A stretch of DNA of 6,991 bases, taken from positions 95,480 through 102,470 of the forward strand of contig DHPI01000065.1 in the NCBI GenBank assembly GCA_002407865.1. The letters are read 5' to 3'. The position numbers and the translations under genes are program-made. How positions within the stretch are numbered: the stretch's first letter is position 1; each line of letters starts with the position of its first letter. Below, in pieces: positions 1-4,890 of this stretch. This stretch comes from Spirochaetia bacterium UBA5368 (GTDB lineage Bacteria; Spirochaetota; UBA4802; UBA5368). The notes under the pieces were generated by a model that was given only the letters and a program-made list of their open reading frames with translations, searched no databases and was not told the DNA's origin.

Positions 1-36
1 CGCGTATCTCATCGCATCGATGCGATGAGATACGCG
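1..36. repeat. Perfect 36-bp palindrome at the window edge
   Basis: The arm CGCGTATCTCATCGCATC (1-18) is followed with no spacer by its exact reverse complement (19-36). Eighteen matched pairs cannot be chance. The symmetry reaches the first base of the window, so the real length is unknown and could be greater. Having no loop and no following T-run, it does not look like an ordinary intrinsic terminator. If base 1 is a contig end, a fold-back assembly or amplification artefact is the simplest explanation; a biological inverted repeat or a hairpin end of a linear replicon are alternatives. It overlaps the 3' end of the small membrane ORF. Confidence 0.9.
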
Positions 37-146
37 GCCAGAGAAACGCTCACGATTACGCATAACGCATACCGCGTCATACTGAACGCAGGTATCAAGC
101 TGAATCGTACAAGCGGCACCGCCAGAAATAGCAAAAAGGCCACCAT
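9..146 (-). CDS. Possible small two-helix membrane protein (45 aa)
   Basis: No family is recognised. The predicted peptide is almost entirely hydrophobic, with two candidate membrane segments (about residues 3-19 and 25-42) separated by a short FSMTR turn and ending in ASMR. The ATG at 144-146 has the Shine-Dalgarno-like AGGGG (minus strand, 154-158) seven bases upstream, and codon choice (GTG, GCG, CTG, TTC) resembles the neighbouring genes. The frame is open further upstream, so an earlier GTG or the ATG at 219-221, which would overlap the end of the 90-aa gene, are other possible starts. It lies just downstream of the 90-aa membrane-anchored gene on the same strand and may be cotranscribed. 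Its last two sense codons and stop lie in the left arm of the 1-36 palindrome; if that arm is an artefact, the gene is truncated and the C-terminus is wrong. Confidence 0.4.
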   Translation of the reverse strand: MVAFLLFLAVPLVRFSLIPAFSMTRYALCVIVSVSLAAYLIASMR

Positions 147-201
147 CGGACGGCCCCTGAAGATTTCGTTCACCTTCGCCGCCGCCGAACGAGCAGCGGC
201 A

Positions 202-474
202 TTAATACGACGGGGTATCATACTGTAGCGTACCGTTGTATGACGGCGTAGCGTTGTACTGCGGCGAGCCAAAATACGGGGGCGTACCCGAATAGCCCGG
301 CGTCCCGTTAAAAGACGGCATTCCCGGGTAGAATTGAACAAGCATCGGCGTTTTCCCATACGCGCCGTTTTCCACCGTACGGCGGCATTTATTCTGTTTT
401 TGAAAGGCCGCGCCTGCGACGACAATCAGCAGTACCGCAAACGCGATCATTATTGAAACTATCGGCTTTGCCAT
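202..474 (-). CDS. Membrane-anchored protein with Tyr/Pro hexapeptide repeats (90 aa)
   Basis: No known family is recognised. Residues 4-23 form a strongly hydrophobic stretch (IVSIMIAFAVLLIVVAG) after a single Lys, fitting a signal peptide or an N-terminal anchor. Residues 24-50 are a polar linker with one Cys (C30). Residues 52-90 are a degenerate hexapeptide repeat of the form T/S-P-x-Y/F-x-G: MPSFNG, TPGYSG, TPPYFG, SPQYNA, TPSYNG, TLQYD, ending in TPSY. The tail is thus rich in Tyr, Pro, Gly and Asn and probably unstructured and outside the cytoplasm. The start is supported by a G-rich run and AGGTGAT just ahead of the ATG. A weak promoter candidate lies at 518-545. Function is unknown; a surface, adhesive or envelope-interacting role is only inference from composition. 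Confidence 0.7.
   Translation of the reverse strand: MAKPIVSIMIAFAVLLIVVAGAAFQKQNKCRRTVENGAYGKTPMLVQFYPGMPSFNGTPGYSGTPPYFGSPQYNATPSYNGTLQYDTPSY
205..321 (-). repeat. 18-bp (hexapeptide) tandem coding repeat, about six degenerate units
   Basis: Within the 90-aa gene, residues 52-90 repeat with a six-residue period, [T/S]-P-x-[Y/F]-x-[G/A]. The DNA units are 18 bp and share an ACG/TCG-CCG opening and a TAT/TAC Tyr codon, but they differ at many positions. The periodicity is therefore clearer in protein than in DNA, which suggests an older expansion kept by selection on the peptide. Confidence 0.7.
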
Positions 475-517
475 ATCACCTGCCCCCTCTGTATCGTTAT
501 TTCACTCATATGTGGCT

Positions 518-545
518 GTTATACCATCATCGCACCCAGTGAAAC
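518..545 (-). promoter_or_regulatory. Weak sigma-70-like promoter candidate for the 90-aa gene
   Basis: On the minus strand GTTTCA (540-545) and TATAAC (518-523) are separated by 16 bases. The -10 is good and the -35 is poor. It sits about 45 bases upstream of the 90-aa start and downstream of the hairpin that would end the preceding gene, where a separate promoter is expected. Confidence 0.3.
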
Positions 546-574
546 TTGTTGTCGTCGGTATGTATCCGGCATTA

Positions 575-610
575 TTCGCGGGAATAAATCCATCCGGGCC
601 GCTGCCCGGA
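575..610 (-). terminator. Hairpin terminator after the 93-aa gene
   Basis: TCCGGGC (593-599) pairs perfectly with GCCCGGA (604-610) around a 4-base loop, six bases after the stop codon of the 93-aa gene. On the minus strand it is followed by a modest U-rich tract (GGATTTATTCC), then a second small stem TTATTC/GAATAA (572-577 with 582-587). On the plus strand the same hairpin is followed by five Ts (614-618), so it could work in both directions. The stem is GC-rich, but the minus-strand U tract is imperfect, so efficiency is uncertain. Confidence 0.5.
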
Positions 611-616
611 CGATTT

Positions 617-898
617 TTATCTGCTGTTTCTCTTGCACATGAAGATATAGTGCTTGATATAGGGTTGCAAGCTTTCATGAAAGGAATTTACATTCACGTC
701 CAGAGGATTTGAAAATATCTGATCGAGGCTCGCCTTGGTAATTTCTTCGGTGTTTGTATCAATAAGGATTTTAAACCGTTTCACCACCTCTTTATCGACC
801 GCATCGACGGCAAGTTTGTTCATTTGAGTGCAAAGCTTGTACAAATTAGTCTTTTTTCTTGGTTTTGCAACTTTAGCTCTGGTGCTCTTTTCAACCAT
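617..898 (-). CDS. Basic hypothetical protein (93 aa), AT-rich orphan
   Basis: No family is recognised. The N-terminus is strongly basic (STRAKVAKPRKKTN, residues 5-18), residues 20-47 look helical (KLCTQMNKLAVDAVDKEVVKRF), and the end is again basic (KRNSR). Two cysteines stand far apart (C23, C88). There is no signal peptide or membrane segment, so a cytoplasmic, possibly nucleic-acid-binding protein is conceivable, but only from charge. The start is well supported by AAGGGAG about eight bases ahead of the ATG and by a good promoter at 934-962. A hairpin terminator follows the stop, so it looks like a single-gene transcription unit. The gene and the flank upstream of it are visibly richer in A+T than the housekeeping genes to the right, which hints at recent acquisition or weak constraint. 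Confidence 0.7.
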   Translation of the reverse strand: MVEKSTRAKVAKPRKKTNLYKLCTQMNKLAVDAVDKEVVKRFKILIDTNTEEITKASLDQIFSNPLDVNVNSFHESLQPYIKHYIFMCKRNSR

Positions 899-933
899 AC
901 ATATACTCCCTTTTGAAATCTGAATAATTCGCG

Positions 934-962
934 ATGATAAAATTCCGTCACTTTAATGTAAA
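934..962 (-). promoter_or_regulatory. Sigma-70-type promoter for the 93-aa gene
   Basis: On the minus strand TTTACA (957-962) and TATCAT (934-939) are separated by exactly 17 bases. Transcription would start near 927, leaving a leader of about 30 bases that contains the AAGGGAG ribosome binding site. Spacing and position fit a housekeeping promoter well. Confidence 0.55.
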
Positions 963-1145
963 CTCATTTTTCCGGTACTATCAGAAGCCCGCACTGTCGG
1001 GATAACAACACATCCACGGCCGTGCCCCATCAGCACCGGACTTATTACAACAAAACAAACGATTTCTTTTGATCCATTATATAAAAGATGCTCTTTCTAT
1101 GGTCGCATCCCCTGATGGTTCCGCCGCGCGCATAACAGTTCCTAT

Positions 1146-1175
1146 AGAATACACCATTCAACCACTGGAAGTCAA
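1146..1175 (-). promoter_or_regulatory. Possible second leftward promoter
   Basis: TTGACT (1170-1175, minus strand) and TATTCT (1146-1151) are separated by 18 bases. It stands back to back with the rightward TATAAT at 1199-1204. If active it would give a long (about 240-nt) leader for the 93-aa gene or a short non-coding transcript. This rests on sequence match only. Confidence 0.25.
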
Positions 1176-1204
1176 TACTTTAAATCACGTCAAAAGAATA
1201 TAAT
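1176..1204 (+). promoter_or_regulatory. Promoter candidate for the zinc-ribbon gene
   Basis: A perfect TATAAT lies at 1199-1204. The -35 position at 17-base spacing is a poor TACTTT (1176-1181), so the promoter may be weak or need an activator. The predicted start, near 1211, falls just ahead of the stem-loop at 1215-1236, so that hairpin would be at the 5' end of the transcript. Confidence 0.4.
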
Positions 1205-1214
1205 CAGGTTACCA

Positions 1215-1236
1215 GGCGGATTTTTCTCAATCCGCC
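1215..1236 (+). promoter_or_regulatory. Stem-loop near the 5' end of the zinc-ribbon mRNA
   Basis: GGCGGATT (1215-1222) pairs perfectly with AATCCGCC (1229-1236) around a 6-base loop (TTTCTC). No T-run follows on either strand, so it is not a convincing intrinsic terminator. Its position a few bases after the predicted transcription start suggests a 5' stabilising hairpin or a protein-binding element in a leader of about 88 bases. No known riboswitch was recognised. Confidence 0.4.
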
Positions 1237-1298
1237 CGCCAGAATTACCGAATATATCTGTAATAAGGACTACACACTACACTGACAGGGGCGCCACC

Positions 1299-1430
1299 AT
1301 GAAATGCTGTAAATGCGGCATGGAAATCAATAATCTCAATCATCACTATGTTCCCTCGAAAAACGGGCGCGAGGGAAAACGATACTGCCTCGCCTGCGCA
1401 AAGGAAGAGCATATAATTACGCTCGTTTAA
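1299..1430 (+). CDS. Small zinc-ribbon protein (43 aa)
   Basis: The peptide has two Cys-x-x-Cys knuckles: MKCCKCG at the start (C3 and C6, with C4 extra) and YCLAC near the end (C30, C33), 23 residues apart. This is the standard four-cysteine zinc-ribbon arrangement. Between them are a His-rich patch (NHHY, residues 14-17) and a basic loop (KNGREGKRY). The ATG is preceded by AGGGG (1286-1290) with an 8-base spacer, which strongly supports translation although the gene is short. Its stop overlaps the convergent RtcA-like gene by four bases. A promoter and 5' hairpin candidate lie upstream. Structural zinc binding is likely from the cysteine pattern; a partner or target (nucleic acid or protein) cannot be inferred. 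Confidence 0.75.
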   Translation: MKCCKCGMEINNLNHHYVPSKNGREGKRYCLACAKEEHIITLV

Positions 1431-2401
1431 CCGAATATCGCGTCGATAATACGAAATGTATCGTCAATCACGCCAGAATCGCGAGCGACCGTAATCCGGT
1501 CGTTCGCGACCGCGTACACCGGCATCAGTTCCCGCACAAGCTCCACCGGCATCTTCCCGCGCCGCATCATGCTTTCGTAACGTCGCACGGCATCGTCGAC
1601 GGCGTGTTCGGCGGAGTTGCCGCTATACATCAATTCGCCCTCATGAGAATACGCGTCGACGATTGCGTACGTTACTATCATCCGCGAGCCGTGCACGCAG
1701 TATATCTGGATTACATTTCCATATCCGTCGGTGTCTAACACCTCGATAATGCCCACCTTTCCGTCTGGCAGGCGCAGCCTGTCGCAGAGCATTTCCTTCT
1801 GCCGTTTCGCGATATCGCTCGAATGCTTCGCGATATACACGCGCGCGCCGGCACATTCAATGCCCGCCAGCCCGTCGCGTAACTCCGCGCCCCGCGGTTC
1901 CCGCGGGTATATCTTCGATTCGAGAATACCGCCCCCCGAGCCGTAAAATCCGAATCGCTTCAGGGCCATCGACGCGTATATCCCCACCTCCTCGCCGTAT
2001 GAAAACAGCGTTTCACGCACAAAATCCGTTGAATGCGAAATCGACGCATGGGTCGCGCCTTTTATGGTAAGCGACGAACGGAATTCGCGCGACGCAAGCG
2101 CTGGCAGCAAAAGCAGCACTATTTCGACGGCCGACGAGTACGCCCCGGTGACAAACGAAAAATTGCCATACCGAACAGCACCAGGCGTAAAGATCAGATC
2201 ATCACCCGCGCCGCTGAATTGCCCCGCATTCATCTGCGAAAGCGCGTTTTCCCAGTCTGCCACAAGCGGCTGCACCGCCGGATTTTCGCGTATATAACGA
2301 AAACCGCCTTCCACGCAAACCGGCGTGCCCGCCGCCAGCGAGAGGGAAACAGCCTGGCGGAGCAGCACATGGTCCAGGCGCGATACCGATATCCCGACCA
2401 T
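1427..2401 (-). CDS. RtcA/Rcl1-family protein lacking the catalytic histidine
   Basis: The family is RNA 3'-terminal phosphate cyclase, which activates RNA 3'-phosphates with ATP through an adenylated histidine. At 324 aa it is near the usual length of about 340. Family landmarks appear in order: LLRQAVSLSLAAGTPV (13-28), Q44 in the PxxQ region, LIFTPGAVRYGNF (69-81), the STDFV segment (124-128), RFGFYGSGGG (149-158), H193 followed by K199-R200, GYGN (226-229) and ITVARDSG (303-310). Key residues are missing. The N-terminal GEGGGQ is replaced by SRLDHV (Glu to Arg), and the position of the E. coli nucleophile His309 aligns with V311. It is therefore probably non-ligating, like eukaryotic Rcl1, and may bind or process RNA. 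The start follows the serS stop by three bases, in the same frame and with no clear ribosome binding site, so it probably relies on coupling. Alignment was by eye. Confidence 0.78.
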   Translation of the reverse strand: MVGISVSRLDHVLLRQAVSLSLAAGTPVCVEGGFRYIRENPAVQPLVADWENALSQMNAGQFSGAGDDLIFTPGAVRYGNFSFVTGAYSSAVEIVLLLLPALASREFRSSLTIKGATHASISHSTDFVRETLFSYGEEVGIYASMALKRFGFYGSGGGILESKIYPREPRGAELRDGLAGIECAGARVYIAKHSSDIAKRQKEMLCDRLRLPDGKVGIIEVLDTDGYGNVIQIYCVHGSRMIVTYAIVDAYSHEGELMYSGNSAEHAVDDAVRRYESMMRRGKMPVELVRELMPVYAVANDRITVARDSGVIDDTFRIIDAIFG

Positions 2402-2404
2402 CGG

Positions 2405-3664
2405 TTATTTCATATACGGGCGGAGGACGTCGGGTATCGTGATCGCGCCGTCCGCCGTCTGGTAGTTTTCCATAACCGCGGCGAGCGTTCGTCCCGCGGC
2501 GAGCCCGGAGCCGTTCAGCGTGTGCACAAGCGCCGGTTTCTCGCCCTTCGCGCGGCGGTACCGTATGCGCGCACGCCGCGCCTGGTAATCGAGAAAATTG
2601 GAGCACGACGATATCTCCACATAGCGGTCGAGCCCCGGCATCCACACCTCAATATCGTAGGTCTTGGCCGACGACGCCGAAACGTCGCCGCTGCAGAGGA
2701 GCACCACGCGGTAGTGGATGTTAAGGCGCCTCAGCACCTCTTCGGCGTTTGCGACAAGTTTTTCAAGCTCGTCAAAGGACGTTTCCGGCTCGACGAACTT
2801 CACAAGCTCCACCTTCTGAAACTGGTGCACACGGACAAGGCCGCGAGTGTCCTTACCGGCAGAACCGGCCTCACGGCGAAAGCAGGATGACTGCATCGTA
2901 ACGTACAGGGGCAGCTGCTCTTTCTCGAGGATCTCGTCGCGGTAGAGGTTTGTGAGCGGCACCTCGGCAGTGGGGATGAGCGACAGCCCGTCGCGCTCTA
3001 TGCGATAATATTCATCCTTGAATTTTGGATACTGGCCGGTGCCGATCATGCTGTCGTCATTCACGATGAATGGCGCGAAGATCTCGGTATAGCCGTGCTC
3101 GGTGGTGTGCAGATCGAGCATAAAGTTGATGATCGCGCGTTCGAGCCGCGCCGCAAGCCCGCGGTACACGTAAAACCGCGCGCCGGCAAGCTTCACCCCG
3201 CGCTCGAAATCGAGGATATTAAGCTCGGCGCCGATGTCAAAGTGCGGCTTCGGCTCGAAATCGAATTTCGGCTTCTCGCCCCAGTAGCGCACAACCTTGT
3301 TGTCGTTTTCGTCTTTACCTTCAGGTACTGACGAATCGAGCACGTTGGGTAGCGACAGCAAAATATCGTTAAACTGCGTATTCAATGACTCCTGCAGCGC
3401 GTCCAGGTCCTTAATGCCGGCGTTGACGCCTTCCATTTCCTTCATTAAGGCGGCCGCATCCTCGCCTTTCGACTTGCGGCCGCCTATTTCCTTTGACACG
3501 CGGTTGCGTGTTTCGCGCAACTCGCCGGTTTTCGCGATTGCCGCGCGCCGTTCGTCATCGATTCTTTTGAGCGCATCGAGGTCGATCGCGCCTGCCATGT
3601 TGCGTTTTTGCAGCAGTTCCTTTATATAGTCGATATTATCCCTTAAAAGCTTCGGATCAATCAT
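2405..3664 (-). CDS. serS: Seryl-tRNA synthetase
   Basis: This cytoplasmic class II enzyme charges tRNA(Ser) with serine using ATP. Its 419 residues match the usual 420-430. Residues 1-100 form the N-terminal coiled-coil arm that grips the long variable arm of tRNA(Ser), beginning [10 protein letters not shown]. The catalytic core follows: [10 protein letters not shown] (231-240), motif 2 as [15 protein letters not shown] (262-276) with VHQFQKVEL (279-287), [14 protein letters not shown] (351-364), and motif 3 as [17 protein letters not shown] (384-400). All expected signatures are intact, so it should be active. The start is supported by CAGGAG and GAGGT upstream and by the canonical MIDP opening. 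It is the first gene of a pair with the RtcA-like gene and has a promoter candidate at 3697-3725. The leader is short, about 30 bases, with no room for a T-box. Confidence 0.97.
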   Translation of the reverse strand: MIDPKLLRDNIDYIKELLQKRNMAGAIDLDALKRIDDERRAAIAKTGELRETRNRVSKEIGGRKSKGEDAAALMKEMEGVNAGIKDLDALQESLNTQFNDILLSLPNVLDSSVPEGKDENDNKVVRYWGEKPKFDFEPKPHFDIGAELNILDFERGVKLAGARFYVYRGLAARLERAIINFMLDLHTTEHGYTEIFAPFIVNDDSMIGTGQYPKFKDEYYRIERDGLSLIPTAEVPLTNLYRDEILEKEQLPLYVTMQSSCFRREAGSAGKDTRGLVRVHQFQKVELVKFVEPETSFDELEKLVANAEEVLRRLNIHYRVVLLCSGDVSASSAKTYDIEVWMPGLDRYVEISSCSNFLDYQARRARIRYRRAKGEKPALVHTLNGSGLAAGRTLAAVMENYQTADGAITIPDVLRPYMK

Positions 3665-3696
3665 CGTGTCTACCTCACTCCTGAATATAAAATCGC

Positions 3697-3725
3697 ATAA
3701 TTATAACCAATTCACCGTTTGTCAA
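3697..3725 (-). promoter_or_regulatory. Promoter candidate for serS
   Basis: On the minus strand a perfect TTGACA (3720-3725) is followed by a perfect TATAAT (3700-3705), but only 14 bases separate them. At the preferred 17-base spacing the -10 would be AATTAT (3697-3702). One of these -10 boxes probably serves the serS operon, because the region is AT-rich and well placed; the overlap makes the exact start uncertain. Confidence 0.5.
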
Positions 3726-3880
3726 GAAAGATGTTCGATGCGCCCTGACAGCATGATTGTAACACGGCATGCGGCCAAATACAACTCTTTACTCCGATTA
3801 ATCTTCTTTGCCTGTGAATGATAGCCGTGTTTTCACTCTCATTTCCGCATTGTCCGCTCGCCTTCAGGAAATTAATACAG

Positions 3881-3907
3881 TATATTGAGTATTACACGCA
3901 GGAGGTG
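3881..3907 (+). promoter_or_regulatory. -10 candidate and strong ribosome binding site for the reductase gene
   Basis: TATATT (3881-3886) is the best -10 candidate ahead of the thioredoxin-reductase-like gene; no good -35 is seen at 16-18 bases. AGGAGGTG (3900-3907) is a near-perfect Shine-Dalgarno five bases before the ATG at 3913. It fixes that ATG as the start rather than the internal ATG at 3955. Confidence 0.45.
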
Positions 3908-3912
3908 CGCAT

Positions 3913-4890
3913 ATGGCGGATCAGAATTCCACGATAAAATCGAACAGCGAATCAATGTACGATGTCATCATCATCGGCGGCGGACCAGCGGGGCTTTCCG
4001 CGGCCCTGTATACAGCCCGCGCAAAGCTGAAAACGCTCGTGCTCGACAAAAACGCAGCCGCGGGCGCGCTCGGCTCCGCGGATAAAATAGAAAACTATCC
4101 CGGTGTCGAGGGCGCGATCAGGGGCGCCGATCTCCTTTCGATCATGCGGCGTCAGGCTGAATCCTTCGGCGCGACGTTCGCTGCGAAGCAGGTGTATGGC
4201 GTCGATTTCAATGCATCGCCAAAACAGGTATTTACGCAGGATGAAACGCTCGACGCCGGAGCCGTCATTATCGCGACCGGATCGATGGGCCGCGCCGCGT
4301 CGATAAAAGGCGAGGTGGAGCTGACCGGCAGGGGCGTCAGCTATTGCGCCGCCTGCGATGCCCCGTTTTACGGGGGGAAAACCGCCGCCATAGCGGGAAA
4401 AACGGAAGAAATACTGGAAGAGCTCGAATCGCTCGCGAAATTCGCGGACACGATATACCTCATCACCCGCGAAAAGGAACTGCCGGGCGAACTGCACGAC
4501 ACAATAGCGGGCATGCCAGGGATACGAGTAAAAACCGCAAGCCGCATAACGGAAATTCTCGGCAACGACCGCGTCACGGGCATTACCATCGCGCGTGCGG
4601 GCGTTCCAGACGAATCCATCGGCGTCGACGGCGTCTTCCTCTATCTGCACGGGAACAAGCCGGTCGTGGATTATCTGTACGGCGCGGTGGAAACCACACC
4701 GGAAGGCTGTATCGGGGTCAACCGCGAAACCATGGCGACATCGGTCGAAGGCGTTTTCGCCGTCGGCGACATTACCTGCAAAAAGATACGGCAGGTGGTC
4801 ATTTCGGCTGCGGAGGGATGCATCGCGGCGCTCTCCGCCGAACAGTACATCAACCGGCGCGAGCGCGTCGTGTCACAGTGGTCGCATTAG
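3913..4890 (+). CDS. Thioredoxin-reductase-like flavoprotein without canonical NADPH motif
   Basis: The protein belongs to the low-molecular-weight thioredoxin reductase family, which moves electrons through FAD to a redox-active disulfide and on to thioredoxin. At 325 aa it has normal length. FAD-binding YDVIIIGGGPAGLSAA (16-31), ATG (121-123), active-site SYCAACD (C145 and C148) and the second FAD motif GVFAVGD (280-286) with RQVVISAAEG (293-302) are all present. The NADPH domain is atypical: where the family has GGGDSA and HRR, this protein has AIAGKTEEILEEL (159-171) and ITREKE (184-189). Established relatives that lack these motifs include ferredoxin-dependent FFTR of Clostridium and the Thermoplasma enzyme, so the donor here is probably not NADPH. 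The strong ribosome binding site supports a 14-residue N-terminal extension before the usual MYDVIII start. No thioredoxin gene is adjacent. trxB in the broad sense; a plain trxB label would overstate NADPH use. Confidence 0.88.
   Translation: MADQNSTIKSNSESMYDVIIIGGGPAGLSAALYTARAKLKTLVLDKNAAAGALGSADKIENYPGVEGAIRGADLLSIMRRQAESFGATFAAKQVYGVDFNASPKQVFTQDETLDAGAVIIATGSMGRAASIKGEVELTGRGVSYCAACDAPFYGGKTAAIAGKTEEILEELESLAKFADTIYLITREKELPGELHDTIAGMPGIRVKTASRITEILGNDRVTGITIARAGVPDESIGVDGVFLYLHGNKPVVDYLYGAVETTPEGCIGVNRETMATSVEGVFAVGDITCKKIRQVVISAAEGCIAALSAEQYINRRERVVSQWSH

Larger units (their letters stand above)
899..1298. other. Intergenic region, about 400 nt, with divergent promoters
   Basis: This AT-rich gap separates the leftward 93-aa gene from the rightward zinc-ribbon gene. 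It holds promoter candidates in both directions and a stem-loop, each listed separately. Between about 963 and 1140 I see no convincing gene, tRNA or strong structured RNA, only short ORFs without ribosome binding sites and a 10-bp palindrome (CACGGCCGTG, 1015-1024). Confidence 0.6.

Noticed and set aside
934..1005. 23-codon plus-strand ORF (MIKFRHFNVN...)
   Set aside because: No ribosome binding site, and its start coincides with the -10 box of the 93-aa gene promoter.
1015..1024. CACGGCCGTG palindrome
   Set aside because: A 10-bp palindrome is expected by chance at this scale, and it is not placed at a promoter element.
1095..1149. TTCTAT...ATAGAA inverted repeat enclosing about 40 bases
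   Set aside because: The stem is only 6 bp with a bulge and a long unstructured interior, and no tRNA or known RNA fold could be drawn.
1077..1157. 26-codon minus-strand ORF in the intergenic gap
   Set aside because: No ribosome binding site and no recognisable motif. The nearby promoter-like boxes overlap its start and would begin the transcript inside it.
2033..2890. Long plus-strand open frame (285 codons)
   Set aside because: It is antisense to serS and the RtcA-like gene, both clearly real. The translation is Arg/His-rich with no family motif, typical of a shadow frame in GC-rich DNA.
3955..3957. Internal ATG as the start of the reductase
   Set aside because: It would give the usual MYDVIII opening, but it has no ribosome binding site, whereas the ATG at 3913 has a near-perfect one.
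3952..4650. Minus-strand open frame (232 codons) across the reductase gene
   Set aside because: It is antisense to conserved FAD and CxxC motifs, with low-complexity composition, no ribosome binding site and no family resemblance.
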